Shown here: one piece after another, positions 20,727 through 32,620 of the stretch
Position numbering within the stretch: position 1 is the first letter of the stretch
Layout of the letters: each line of letters starts with the position of its first letter
Assembly: GCA_049999765.1 (NCBI GenBank)
Contig: JBNGIQ010009406.1
Coordinates: 170,291 to 218,036, forward strand
Source of the DNA: Phaeoceros laevis
Taxonomy: Eukaryota > Anthocerotophyta > Anthocerotopsida > Notothyladales
DNA length: 47,746 nt
Direction of reading: 5' to 3'
The notes under the pieces: model-generated
The model's input: only the letters and a program-made list of their open reading frames with translations
What the model was told of the DNA's origin: nothing
The model's database searches: none
Program-made: the position numbers and the translations under genes

Positions 20727-22335
20727 ATGGCCGTGCACGGCTTCTCCTCTGCGCCGTTCCTGTTGCCACAGTGCAACACAGTATACTCCGGCCTGTCTCA
20801 CCCTCGATGCTTCCGGCCAAGCTCGCAGCTTAGGGGTTCAGGCCTAGGGGTCCAGGCCCAGCATGCCTTGTCCCCGTGCAACTCGGTGGCCCCGAATCCC
20901 GAGGTGCCGAAGGAGAGGGTGGTGAAACGGTTGCTGGAGGCATTGGAGAAGGATCGCGTCAATGTGCAGAAGGTGCTGCGGGAAAAAGGTCCCTCTGTCA
21001 AGCCCAACCACTGGTTCCTGGTATTGGAAGAGGTTGGCAAGCAGCGCAGGTGGCTCCTGGCTTTAGAGGTGAGGGAACACTCCGGCTGTGCTTCTAGGTA
21101 TCATCATCTAACTGTGTCGAGGAGGCTCAGCTCGTAGGTCGTCGTGCTACAGATATTCAGATGGATGCAACTGCAAAAGTGGTACCAACCCGATAAGATC
21201 TATTACTGGAAGATGGTGTTCATTTTGGGGAAGGAGGGACAGCTCAGGATTGCACTGGGACTCTTTGAAGAAATGAAGAACTCAGGTCTTCGTCCCAGCA
21301 CTTCCATCTACAATGCCATCATTGCTGCGCATGTAATCACTCCGCATCCTTCACCTTGCCTATTCTGAGCTCGCAGCTTTCCACGTTGTTCAGTCCCTGA
21401 AGTGCAGCCTTGGTTCACCTTCTGGCCAGGTGGCTATGCCTGATATGCCTGGAAACCTCGCGAAGGCTGTGAGCCTGCTTATGGAGATGAAAGAGACGAG
21501 CTCCAAGGCCTCTCAGCCGGATGTCTTGACTTACAATAGCCTGATCAAGGCGTTTGCTCAGGTTGGGGACCTTTATCAGGTCCGTTCTCTTTTTGAGGAT
21601 CTCCAGAAGGCAGGGCTGAAACCGGTGGCGCACACTTTCAACCTGATTATTGGCGCCTATGGTAAACGGGGGCATCTTGAGAAAATGGAGCACATGTTTG
21701 GCTTGATGAAGGCCAAGAAATGCAAGCCAGATGTCATAACCTTCACTTCTCTCATACATGCCTATTGCAGAGCTGGTGAGTTTGGGCAAGCGGAAGGACT
21801 GCTTTCGCTGATGATCAAGTCGAAAAGGATTCAGTTGGAGGAGAGACCTTTCAATTGTCTCCTGGACGGTTACGGACAGGCTGGCCATGTGGAGAAGATG
21901 GAAGAGGTTGCTGTGAAGTTGATTGGCGCAGGTCTTTCTCCATCAGCCCTTACGTTTGACATAATGATAGGGGCCTATGGCAGAGCAGGCTCTTTTGACC
22001 GCATGAGGGAATGTGTGCGAACAATGAAAGCTGCCCAGCTTTTTCCTTCTCACGCAACGTGCAAGTTCATGCTGGAGGTGCTATGTGAGAGAAAGTTGTT
22101 TGATTGGGCTGAGGAAGCTCTCGACGATGCCTTCCATTCAGGCTTGGCTAGGGATGATACGTTGTACATCGTAGTCCTGAAAGCCTATGCCCTAGACGGT
22201 CGTAATGCAGAGATGGAGCGCATGCTTTGCAGAATGGAAGAGGTGGGTGTTCCCTTTAGCAGAGCTTTACTTATGGACCTTTTTAGCCCGACGCTTACGG
22301 GTGGAAGCAGGCTTTCCTCGACTGCATCACATTGA
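20727..22335 (+). CDS. P-class PPR protein, PPR5/EMB2453-like
   Basis: An RNA-binding PPR protein of about 475 aa, probably in plastids. Exons: 20727-21068, 21153-21332 and 21430-22335, all phase 0 with GT-AG borders. The N-terminus (MAVHGFSSAPFLLPQ, then Ser/Arg-rich) looks like a transit peptide. The body begins with IFRWMQLQKWYQPD, the usual entry of this subfamily, then repeats: YNAIIAAH, SQPDVLTYNSLIKAFAQVGD, AHTFNLIIGAYGKRGHLEKM, CKPDVITFTSLIHAYCRAGE, RPFNCLLDGYGQAGHVEKM, LTFDIMIGAYGRAGSFDRM, LYIVVLKAYALDGRNAEM. There is no E or DYW extension, so no editing activity. The entry motif and repeat spacing resemble maize PPR5 and Arabidopsis EMB2453, which stabilise the plastid trnG-UCC precursor. 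That assignment is from memory of the family and should be treated as tentative. Confidence 0.85.
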
Positions 22336-25300
22336 GCTGTGAGATCTAGAGAAGCTGGGCCTGGTTGAAGGAGAGGTGTGGATAGTGCAGCAAAGTAAAC
22401 ACTGGCGGGTGGCAGACTGGAAGCCGGATTTTCACCTTCTCCTTCTATGCATCCGTTCGTGAAGATTGGGGGGAAGAGTTCAACAGTTGGGAGCTGAGAA
22501 CATATGACATGCTCGATGCTCCTGCAAAGAGGTATGAGGCCACCTTGTCCTCCATCATCCTCCGGTGCTGAAGGAAATTGGCTGGCCTGACAATTGCTTC
22601 TGAACCTGCAGGATCATGAGCAGGAGGAATTCCCCGCCTGGATGCTAGCTGCCACGAGCGGAAGCGTCGTGTAGTCCACACATGCATGTGATGCCACCGA
22701 TGGACACGTGTACGACTGGCAACTGGCGTACGCACTCAGTTGCGGGTATCGCACCACTGTAGGTGACACGTCCTACCGACCTTCTGCTGGGGAACCTAGG
22801 TAGCGTAAAAACTCCGTAAGGCGGACAAATTAATTTAAGAGTATTTAGCAGTCATTGCAGGCTGCTCTGATGATAATTGTAGGCGGCTACGACGTCCACA
22901 TAACGATGGCTAAGTTAGTCTAGTCTTGTGGATAACAGAAATCACGTACAGCCACGCTTCTTGGATGGTATCAGCTCGCAAATTTTGGCAGAATCCCAAC
23001 AAACAAAATAACAACTGGGTGAAGTATGAGGTTTGATGATGGCGAAGCCAGCTGGGACACCATTCATTCATTGAATTTCACTCTACTTGGTCGTGGGCGT
23101 GGGTCCTCCCTTAGCACTAGGCATGAAGCACTAAGTTTAGCACTCGTCCTGCTCTCCTTGTTCACGGTATAACGACGACTCTGCACTGAACTGAGATGGT
23201 CAATAACAAATTAGTAGGAGAAGAGTAGCTTACGCTAGCTTTCGACGACCGGACGGGGAATTGATGAAATTGAAGCACGTCAACTTGAAGCCTGTCATGC
23301 ATGGCTACCATCCACTTGCACTTCCCCAACTGTGTTCATAGAAAACCCTATCTATATGCGTCCCAGCGACCCCACGAGCAGTAGTCGTCAGCAGCAACTG
23401 GGGCTGCATGCTAGCTGGCTAATGAGCAAGAAACATGCGACCGCAAGAAGCAACGCTGTCGGTGGCCACCACCGGACACGCTCTCAACTTAAAAAGGTGT
23501 GTCCGGTGGTGAAGCTTCTGTTGCAAGAGTGAATGAGTCGCACTTTGGAGCAATGTTATCCTATTGGCTTGTGATAACATGCAGGCTGATAGAAGTTCAC
23601 TACCTGTAGTGCACGCTTCAAGTGCTATGCCAAGAACAGAGGTTGTGTGCAATGCAACCATGAAACCTGTTCGCTTCGATCGAGAGAAAACTTGCTTAAG
23701 CCTGTCTCTGCTTGCAAGCTGCGCATGTAGACACCGTCAAAGAGGCAAGTCCTCTTCAAAATATCAACTTCAATCCGTCAACAAATGTTGCGAGAAGCAA
23801 GACTCCGTGATGTAGCAGCCAAGTAAGCTGGCAAACCTGCATTGTTCAAGAGCACTTCCACGACTTGCATAGCCAAAAAACAGACGAAAGATCTATCGGT
23901 AACCTTAATCCGACCGATGCCATGGGCAGACTGAGTAAACAAAATGCAGGATGCAGAATTCACCTACGCAACGGGTGAGCTTTCAACTGATGCAAGCTCT
24001 ATCTACAGGTGTGTACAGATCGACATATATATGCAGCCTCACCAGATGAGAAAATGTGATTATTCGGCACTTGCAATCGGGCTCCTCCTGCCGATGCGCA
24101 GCAATGGGCGAAGACTGCTGCTGCTGCCAATCAGGACGAGTAACAAGCGGCACAAGTCAGGACAGACATCACGTGCACCCCCGTGTGTATTCAAAGCATC
24201 AAAACCAACGAGGTTCACGTTACCAGGCTTGCGAGGGTGCGGTGTTTTCTGAACGTTAGGCTGACCCGATACTGCCTGCACGTTTTCTTGCTTCACCAAA
24301 GAAATCTTCTACCGCTGCGCCGCTTGCACCTAATATGCATACGCACCACCACCTCCAATTGCACATGCAGACCCTTGCTTTGCAGAGGAGGACAAAGTGG
24401 AGGAGACAGGGAATCGTGTGTCTGTCAAGTTCCCGCCCTTCGATGGCGAAGTAAAATAGCAGGTTTCTGGTCAGGTCAGGTCCCACAACTGCTTCATGCT
24501 TTCCATACCCCTAGAAAAAGTATGCAAGCCGAGCAATGATGCAGTTCATTCGTTCATTCTTTCCAGCCCATTCCTCTCTCCCCGTCACCGTACCGTCAGG
24601 TAGTGATGAGTGTAGCTGGCCCGAATTCTGCTGGAGTCCTCTCATCCTCTTCCTCCCTGTGGCTTGCCCGCCTCTCTCCTTGAGAACGCAGCTCGGGCTG
24701 CTCGCCTTTGGCTTCCAATCTTGGAGTCGTTCTAATCGAGAGGGGAGGAGGGCTCAACTTAGGCTTTCCTGGCGCTTTCCCTCATCTTTTTTCTCTCTCT
24801 CTCCGCTCAGGAGCCGCCCCCCGTTCTTTCTGGTGGTGGCGCTCGTCCCGACTGTGAGGTCCTCTCTTGATCTCCGCGCGCGCACCGCTGCAGCGGCTGC
24901 TGCTGCCCAAACCTTACTTCGCGCCTCCTCTCTGACCGAGCGCGAACGCGCGGACAGGGCAGGCCAGCGGGGTCAGCCATCTCCAGCTCGCCGCCAACCA
25001 GCTGCCGCAGTCTTGGATAAGTTTCTAGCTTAGCTGTCTTGATCCTCTGCGGCTTGAGATGCGGGCGAGCCATCGGTACATAACCAGATCGCCCGTCCTC
25101 GAGGCAGCCTTAGCAAGCCGTGCTGCCCCCAGTACCCATGACGGGGAGGGGAAGCCATCATGGGGCGTTACAAGGCCATGACCAGCCAGAGACCCGGGCA
25201 GAGCAGTATTCTCGGCTCCGCCCCGGCCCGTACACCAACACCCTAACAGATCCACGCCACCGGCTGCTCCTGGCCCTGGCCCTGATCTCGGTTTCTTCTC

Positions 25301-25610
25301 ACTTGTTCGCTGACAGGTGCAGAAGGAATTTTGAGAGCTGCGTATGTTTGCTGGTTATCCTCACCTGGGGTGTGTGAAATTGATGGGGAACGCTGGAATG
25401 CGCAGCATTTTTTTCAGGGGTATTACGGACTTGCGGCCATGGGAGCGCTCCTGGACTCTGGATGCTTTGCTCACTCTGTGAGCTTGACCTTGTCTTGTAT
25501 GGGTTGTATTGGTGAGAGAGACTGCCCTAGCGTTCCTCCGTAGCTGCAGACACTGCGCTGGGCGTGATAGGGGGACGTGTGCTTTCGAGTACAAGGTGAA
25601 TTCCGAGAGA
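22336..25610. other. Gene-poor 3.3 kb interval
   Basis: No confident gene. It contains an inverted repeat at 23467-23511 (separate entry), and a pyrimidine-rich tract with a (CT)n run at about 24779-24812 (TTTTCTCTCTCTCTCCGCTC) that suits a plant core promoter or leader. The stretch from about 24540 to 25610 is probably the promoter and 5' leader, perhaps with leader introns, of the WRC-domain gene. Confidence 0.4.
23467..23511. repeat. Perfect 13-bp inverted repeat (hairpin)
   Basis: The left arm CACCACCGGACAC (23467-23479) and right arm GTGTCCGGTGGTG (23499-23511) are exact reverse complements around a 19-base spacer; a few more G-T/C-G pairs extend the stem inward. It lies in intergenic DNA. 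Confidence 0.8.
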
Positions 25611-28600
25611 ATGCCCCCCAAGTCAATGGCCATGCGAACAGGGAAAGGCAAACAAGAGGAGCTGGACCCGGCCAACCAGCCACCGGGTTCCCTGCTGCAC
25701 TCTTTATATGTGGTATACTTGGAGTCCGGGAAGACTCCTCTGTCCGGCAGGGATGCGCTCTCACAAATTTTTGAGAAGCGGTTGATGGTGCCGTCAAACC
25801 ATACAGGGAGAATGCAGGAACGGGTCAGGAAGGCACACCGAAATTTGGAATTGGAAAATGAGGCTATTAAGCGTCTCAGAAAGAGTCCCTACTTCTTTGA
25901 AGTCTCTCGGGGCACTTTCATGCTCTGCAGTGCTTTGGAAGCACCTGAGGAAGGGGACAACAGCATGGTAGCTGCACCTCAAGAAGCGATTGAAACACAA
26001 GAAGCAATTGACACACAAGAGGCGATTGACACGCAAGGAGCTATCGTCATTCACCAAGTGGTGGATGTACAGTACACCCCAGCTGTATCAAAAGAATCAG
26101 AACCAGAATCTTCCTCTCTGGCTGTCAAAGAACCAGGTATGTACATTTACCAAGTAATTTCACATCTTTTTTCGGCTTGTCTAGTAATGCTATACTTCCT
26201 TTGATTTTGGTGGTGGCCTAGCTTGAGTTTCAAGTGGGCTGGTCCTTACATGCTATTACAATCCCATCTTTTGTGACTGATCTGTAAGCTTCGTCGTCCT
26301 TTTGCAGCAATGCACATTACTGGGCCGCTGCCATTGGCTGTGCGTAGTAGTAAGCCCCAGTTAGGAATACGTCGACCTAGTCATGCCACCTGGCAGGCTG
26401 CACTGTCTGTGCGGCAGGCTGCCTTCACCAAGCGGTATGCTGCTTATGCTCGGAAGGCAACTGACAAGCATAAAGATGGCTTATTTCCACATGGGAAGCA
26501 AGGGAGTTTTTGGCAAGGTGGGCAAGCGGAGGCCAGAAACAGTCATCGTGTAGCTGCCAAGCTAGCAAGTCTACGGCTTGCTCAGAGTCTGAAACAGAGT
26601 GAGCTAGCCAGGATTGTCCAGGATAAGGAGCTACAAGTTGTTGAATCTCCAGGGATTTATCAAGGCCTTCCAAGGTTGCGGAGACTTAGTGAAGGACAAG
26701 GTATGCAAACATGGTCTCCTACGAGTGAACCGTGGAAAAATCGGCGGTGCAGTCGCCGTGTTAAGGAGACTTGGCAATGCCACAGAGAAGCTGCAGCTGG
26801 GCATAAACTGTGTGAGCATCATCTGTATGTTAATTATTATCGGAAAAAGTTTGCTGGCTACAAGAGGGGACACTCTGCCAGCAAAGCCAAAGGTATAATT
26901 CACGACCATTCAGAGATGATGATGTTAGAAGGTGCCAGCCCTAGTTTGAAAGCAGGTCCAGTCTCTTCGGCCAGTGAATGTATATCAGGCCTTCCTGGTG
27001 CAAGCACTGAGCGAGACGACGATCGTGCTCATTATTTTCGGAAGCAGATAGTGGTTCTGCCTGGGAGCAGTTTGTCAAAAAACTTTTCTGATGGTAGCAG
27101 CGATGGAGATGAACTAGGCAGGAAAGATATTCATTTTCCACAGCGTCTCAGGCCTCCCAGGGATGTTCAAGGCAAGCAGATTATGGTCTTACCGGGAAGT
27201 GAACTCACTCTGGATGTACTGTCAAGCCCTGCACCAGTCGCGGGAAGTGTTATTGAGAGGATCTTCATGCGAAAACAGAAACAGCTGCCTCAAGCCAGCC
27301 CAAACTCTTCAGGAGGTGAGGTTGGTGGCCGATCTCTCATTTCACGGGACATGAAGGGGTCTCCCTCAAGAAGTCCGCCCCAAGCACAGCAAGACTCGAG
27401 TGGAAAGTCCTTGTATTCCTATTTATTGAAATATCGTCTGGTCAAGCAACAGATAAAGAAAGCAAAATCCAATGGGGTCATTTCTACGGATAGTGATTTC
27501 ACTAGATCCTTGCCCAGCAATTTTCAGATAGGCTTAAGGTCTGATGTTTCAGAGGTCACAGGGTTACTGGAGCAGAGTTTGAGTTTGAATGCTCGACCTC
27601 CTCCCAGTAAGCCAACCAGCTACCCTAGAGTTATGGAGGCTCCAAAGTGCAAAGTTTCACCTGGTCGGGGCAATGATTGCAGGCAGTTCGGCCGAATACA
27701 GGATGGTGAGAAGATAGTTGTTCATCCCGGGGATAGTTCAGCACATGAAAGAGGAGTACTCAGTACTGGCAAAGACTTGGCTCCTGCTTCTGAAGACCCT
27801 CGAAAGTTTGTTGGCATCAGGAAGCGCTTCCTAAGCGGAATGCCAAAAAGTTCCGGAGTAACAAAAGTCGAAGGTAACTTTGAGTGAGCACCCTATGTAT
27901 CGCAGATTTTGAGATTGTACGAAGTCGATAAACTGTTGTTCTTTGCATTCAATGAGCTATAATCTGGGCGTCCCCGTTTTGCAGAACTGTCTGTGGGCTG
28001 TGAGTCTGATGGCTCAGTCCTTCGTACTGTGAGAAAGTATTCACATGGACGAAAAACATTCAGCCCAAGAAGTTTGGATGAGCTGGCAATGAAACGACAG
28101 GAACGAGGTGTTGGATTTGAAAATTTCTCTTTCCCGAAGGGGTTGATGGACTATCTAAGGTTGAAGAAGGGACATTCTGCATCTCAAGTGTCTGCTGTTC
28201 CAAGGTTTCCTGAGGGTGAGAGGAGAGTGCAAGCCCGTGTTAAACATGTTGAGCCTACCATAGCGCAATCATCAAAGTCATCTGATCATCAACAGGTCAT
28301 TGTAGGAGGTTTAGAACCGCCCAAGACTGTTGAATGTACTCCACGTGCACAGTCAAATCTGCGACTGCAGGACATGGAGCCGAAAGAGAAGGATCCGTGT
28401 CATATTGAGGGAACACCCATCACCAAGGAAGTGAATACCAATAGTGAAACACCTAGTGCTTGCCAATCTGATGCCAGTGCTGAGACAGCTGCGGCTGACC
28501 AGACTGATACCACCACTCAAGCAGCTGGAGTGTGCCAGACTGAGGAAGTGCCACTCACTTGTATGCAAGCAAGTGTGCCAGAAACACAAGTAGGTGTGCC

Positions 28601-30449
28601 AGAAACACAAGGAAGTGTGCCAGAAATACAAGCAAGTGTGTCAGAAAGCACCGAGATATGTCAGGTTGAGAAGACTTCAATCCCTCAAGAGGTTGATGTG
28701 ATATCTCAGGTTGAGAAGACTTCAATCCCTCAAGAGGTTGATGTGAATACGGATACAGCTCAATCCGTGCCTCGCAATACTGAGGAACCCGTTGTGCAAA
28801 ATGTGCTTAGTAGCAGGGAGGTTCAGCCATCTTCATCTCTTAGTTTGTGGACTCTCTGGGATTGCGGAAAGGAATCAGCCTCCACTCAAACAAAGGTTGG
28901 TTACTAGAAATCAACCCATGGAGGAGTGCCCTTCCATGGCCCTCTTACTTTGCTGTGCTTGGGTGTACTTGTTTTTTTCTTTTTCATAACTTTGCAACAC
29001 TTGTTCGTCCAGCATTGTCAAATTAGCATTCACTTGTTAGATGAAGCTTAATGTTGGATTCATTGATGGTTTCCACTGATGCAGGTTGTGTCATCGCAAG
29101 GTCATGGCCAGAGGTCCTTAGAGGATTTGATCAGGGGCTGGCAAGGGAGGTCGGTAACGGCAGAAGAACCAGTGAAGTACCCCATGAACGTGAGTAATAT
29201 ACAGGCTGTCTTTAGGAATGGAATGCAACCTGTCCAAAATTCAGGTGGAAACGCAGCAGTGCGGAAATCAACTGGCAAAAGCACAGAAGCTAGTTTTGCT
29301 TTGAACAAAGTTCTTCCAGGAAAACATATGCTTCATGCCCAGCCAAGCTGCTGGCAAAGTGAAATCGGTGCTTCAAAGGGTTATGCGCGATCCTTAGTGC
29401 CTGGCTCATCGCATGTATCATTACAGGTAGAATCCATTTATGCAGGAACTGTAGGGGAGTTCTCTTATGCAAAGCAAGGCGGTCCCACTGCCATGAGATC
29501 CATGGTCGATGGTGCATCACTGAGGTTGGAGTTAGGTGGTCATCACATGTCGTCCTCTGAGAGGGACTCAGACTGTAGCAGTTTGACACATCTATCGCAA
29601 TTGGGGAATGATGGTGCCTGCAGTTCTGAAGAGGGATCTCTGACCCTTTTTGGACCTTTGAGGAAAAGTTCGATTGGTGTCCTCCGAAATACATCACGGG
29701 ACATTTCGTCTCCCGGGCATGCATTTACTGGCTCTAGGCAGGCAGTCAACCTACTGATCAGCGATCAGCATTCTTCTAGGGTTGCAGAACCTGCGGAAGC
29801 AGCACACTGTGATCTGAGCTTACAGACTCGGAGTCATTCTTTGGCTGAAGCTGCACGGTATGATTTGAGTCTCCAGACAAGGAGTCATTCCCTCACGGTA
29901 ATGGAAGCTCCAAGTAATACAGCGCCAAGTGGCCGCCGCAAGATGTATGACTTTGGTCTCGGACCTCTCTATGGACGACAGGAAATGGACAAGGACAAGA
30001 CAGGGCCGAAAGAACTTATTGTTCTTGACGATGATGATCAAGCAGACGCTTCACACAACTGTGACAAGGGTACAAGGTGGCCTAATGGTTTTAATCCATG
30101 GGGCTTGGATAAACCTATCAGTATGAAGACCGTCAGTCCAAGAGAACCATCAGTGTGTCAGTCATCGCTCCTATCCAAGATGAGCCTGCAGACATTGAAT
30201 GACCGAAGTGGCCGTTCCAGTGCCTCATTCGTGCCCAGCAGCCAAAACTACAAGGATTCTCGGCAGAGATTAGATAGGCTTATTGTTGGAGACGAAGGTG
30301 ACGTGGATGATGATTTGGAGGCAGACCTTGGGTTGAGGCTTTCAGGTAGTTCTCAGAGAGTGAAACGGGACTCTATGTTCCTTCATTTTGGTTACAACAA
30401 CCCGGAAACTCGGCCACTAAAACTGCTGAAGAGCAGTCGAGAGTATTAG
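25611..30449 (+). CDS. Large WRC-domain protein (1,455 aa), nuclear
   Basis: Four exons: 25611 to about 26136, 26308-27873, 27985-28895 and 29085-30449, with phases 1, 1 and 0 at the junctions. The N-terminus (PGSLLHSLYVVYLESGKTPL, then a basic helical part and KSPYFFEVSRGTFML) looks like a small winged-helix-like DNA-associated module. A WRC-type C3H zinc motif lies at about residues 320-355 (RRCSRRVKETWQCHREAAAG, then HKLCEHH), with the spacing C-x9-C-x10-C-x2-H and basic flanks. This motif is best known from GRF transcription factors, where it aids DNA binding and nuclear entry; no QLQ domain is visible here. The rest is low-complexity and Ser-rich, with repeated motifs (K/RQIxVLPGS three times, EAIDTQ repeats, VPETQ repeats). 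Near residue 1310 is ELIVLDDDD, a good SUMO-interaction motif. Probably a chromatin or transcription regulator; the exact family is not known to me. Confidence 0.8.
25980..26046 (+). repeat. 18-bp coding tandem repeat (EAIDTQ)
   Basis: About three and a half copies of an 18-bp unit encode QEAIETQEAIDTQEAIDTQG in exon 1 of the WRC gene. Imperfect copies (GCGATT/GCAATT) show some age. A candidate length-variable site. Confidence 0.75.
28663..28743 (+). repeat. Tandem duplication of about 39 bp in the WRC gene
   Basis: The sequence starting TCAGGTTGAGAAGACTTC occurs twice in a row and encodes QVEKTSIPQEVDV twice, separated by IS. The copies are identical at DNA level over the shared part, which suggests a recent duplication. 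It follows a degenerate ASVPETQ repeat at about 28570-28650. Confidence 0.85.
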
Positions 30450-31201
30450 CTGAGTTCACTTCCAGCGCTTCCAGTGATTCACTTAGGGAATGTCACTTGT
30501 GCTTCAGCAACCTTATGGCAATTTGAATTCCTTCATTCGGGGTTCACGGCACACTGAGGTAGTTTTAGTAGAGAGTAGCTGCGGATGGGAATTGACTAGA
30601 CCTATTTTTTGCATCAGAAGACATTGAGCCCACAAGATGATATTGATGTCCTGGTTTGCAGTGGTTCTCCTTTATTGTGAATCATTAACTCAGACATAAG
30701 CAGAAGAGCTCACCAGCTCCGATTCATGGAACTTCATGTTTCCAATTTTTTATTACCAAATTTCGACTATGGACTGTCGCATCAAATGGAAGGAACCCAT
30801 CGGAGGGGGATGGCCCGCCACTCGGGTGGTCATCGATATTCTTCACGCCTGGGGTAACCCAAATCATTGTGTGTTACCCCTAAAGGGGTAACTTGTTACG
30901 CAAGCCAGCCTTGTGACTTGTGCGAGACGCTTCTAGACTAGTCAGTACTGAGTAAACCTAGAAACAGGGAACGTGAACCGGAAACTACTGTCCAGAACAA
31001 TCTGGTATCACCTCGTACATCTTCCGGGCTTTAAGCTGCAAACGTCGCATTTCCTCAGTCATCAGAGAGCTCGGTCCTCGTCTACTCTGTTCTTGCTCGA
31101 GCACTGCTTGCGCGCGGTTCTGAAGGGTGCTCATTGCAGGCGACGCTTTCCTCAGCTCACCGTTGTTGCTCGGGTTTGTCCCGCTTGACGTTTCTTTCGA
31201 C
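30450..31201. other. Intergenic; promoter region of the small HSP gene
   Basis: Holds the 3' flank of the WRC gene and the promoter of the small HSP gene. A 20-bp near-palindrome GTTACCCCTAAAGGGGTAAC lies at 30873-30892, with a related GGGTAACCC at 30852-30860. GAA/TTC half-sites are present (CTTCTAGAC near 30930, and several GAA between 30960 and 31000), but I see no perfect three-unit heat shock element. Confidence 0.45.
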
Positions 31202-31879
31202 ATGGCAAACCGCATTCTCCTCCGCAAGGTGGCAGAGGCCCTGCCAAACTTGAAAGCGCGCTCTGGAGACAAAGTTTTGGTCAGCAGTGGAATGAACAGG
31301 AGACTGGGGTTCACTCAGGGACAATGCGGCCGCTCCATGGCAACAAGCGTAGCGCGGCAAGTGCCTCAGCCACAGGAGGAGGGAAGCGGCAATGGCGTCC
31401 AGAGAAGGGAGTCTAATCGCGGGTTGGTGTCCCCTTTCGGCTTGCTTGAGCTTTGGGATCCCTACTTCCCGACAAGAAACCTGCGGCAGATGGTCGAAAC
31501 CATGGACCACATTTTCGACGACCCATTGGTGTTCTCCCAGAGGGGGAGAAGCGCAATTCCGAGCAGCCGACGGACTCCATGGGACGTGATTGAAGATGGT
31601 GAAGGTTTCCATCTGCGGGTCGACCTTCCCGGCTTGGCCAAGGAGGAAGTGAAAATCTCCGTGGAGGACAAATCCCTTCTTATCAAAGCGGAGCAATCGG
31701 AGACCGAAGGCAAGTGGAAGACACGAGCAGGCGCCAGGAACTTTTCCTCCCGCTTGGACCTGCCAGAGAATGCGGATTTGGGAAACATCAAGGCTGAGCT
31801 CAAGAACGGAGTCCTGGAAGTCATTGTGCCGAAACACAAGGCTGAGCAGAAGGTCATCAAGGAGGTGCCGATCTCCTGA
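31202..31879 (+). CDS. Small heat shock protein (HSP20), organellar
   Basis: An ATP-independent chaperone of 225 aa in one exon. Residues 1-45 (MANRILLRKVAEALPNLKAR) form a basic amphipathic presequence, suggesting mitochondria or plastids. A region like the N-terminal arm of plastid HSP21 follows (LRQMVETMDHIFDDP). The alpha-crystallin domain starts near residue 122: TPWDVIEDGEGFHLRVDLPG, LAKEEVKISVEDKSLLIKAE, SSRLDLPENADL, IKAELKNGVLEVIVPK, then KVIKEVPIS. GVL and the C-terminal I-x-V type end are both recognisable. The presequence looks more mitochondrial and the arm more plastid-like, so I leave the compartment open. Confidence 0.92.
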   Translation: MANRILLRKVAEALPNLKARSGDKVLVSSGMNRRLGFTQGQCGRSMATSVARQVPQPQEEGSGNGVQRRESNRGLVSPFGLLELWDPYFPTRNLRQMVETMDHIFDDPLVFSQRGRSAIPSSRRTPWDVIEDGEGFHLRVDLPGLAKEEVKISVEDKSLLIKAEQSETEGKWKTRAGARNFSSRLDLPENADLGNIKAELKNGVLEVIVPKHKAEQKVIKEVPIS

Positions 31880-32480
31880 CCACGAGGAGGCCCAAGCCAA
31901 TCGGGCCAACGTTTGACAAGTGACCAAATGTTGTTCTTTTGCCTAGAGTTCAAAAGCTTGCATGCGGTAGTCAGACTAGATAATTTTTGAGAGAAATCTG
32001 GTGAAGTACTCCGAAGGGACTCTTGCGTGGAAGGACTTCCATCATCCCGGTGTAACATTCTCGCTGAGATGGTTAAGTAGGGCCCCCTTCGGTTATCATG
32101 CTTCGTACTTTTTGTTCGTGCCACAGCACAGTTCGCTACAAACAAGAAAGGTCATTAGGTTTGGACAGCAACAATGTCGAGATTGTCTGAGATGCTTTGT
32201 CAGAAAAAAGCTCGGAGTTCTTCCTGAATTCCTGTCAACTGCACCATAACCCTCGGGGTGAACACAGCGTTTGATTTTGCATTTACAAAAATGGCATTGA
32301 TGATCACGTTTGCACTCTTCCCTCTGTCGCCTAGCACAAATTACCTGCATCGACATATGCTACCCGTGATCCGTCATGGGTCATGACCAGCACGAAGTCC
32401 TGCCGTCAAATGTACCACTAAAAACCCGTGATTCTCCTTGATCCGCACAAATGACAGAGGACTACTCTGCACTAGTTCGA
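31880..32480. other. Intergenic between HSP20 and WDR76 genes
   Basis: Convergent 3' flanks of the HSP20 gene (+) and the WDR76-like gene (-). No further gene is visible. Confidence 0.4.
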
Positions 32481-32560
32481 AGGCAGCCTTTAGTCTTTAC
32501 ATAGGATCATTCAGAACTGGAACAAACAGTTTGCTTGCAACCCAACTGCCCCCCATCACC
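32481..32560 (-). repeat. Duplicated copy of the WDR76 terminal coding segment
   Basis: Read on the minus strand this encodes WVASKLFVPVLNDPM followed by TAA. The true end of the upstream WDR76-like gene (about 32693-32610) reads WVASKQISLFVPMLKEPI and a stop. The 3' flanks also match (AAAGAC..AAGGCTGCC). The two lie about 130 bp apart as a tandem duplication. This copy sits beyond the gene's stop, in its 3' UTR or flank. Confidence 0.8.
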
Positions 32561-32620
32561 AATGTAGGCTATAAAGCCCATGCCACTCTCAAGTAGTTCT
32601 TCCAGGGCAGCCTTGGGTCT

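Noticed and set aside
24540-25033. ATG-less and ATG frames of up to 165 aa in the C/T-rich region
   Set aside because: Low-complexity Ser/Arg/Pro/Leu composition typical of translated leader or promoter sequence; no motif.
30960-31010. Series of GAA triplets before the small HSP gene as a heat shock element
   Set aside because: The spacing is irregular and lacks alternating nGAAn/nTTCn units, so it does not meet the heat shock element rule.
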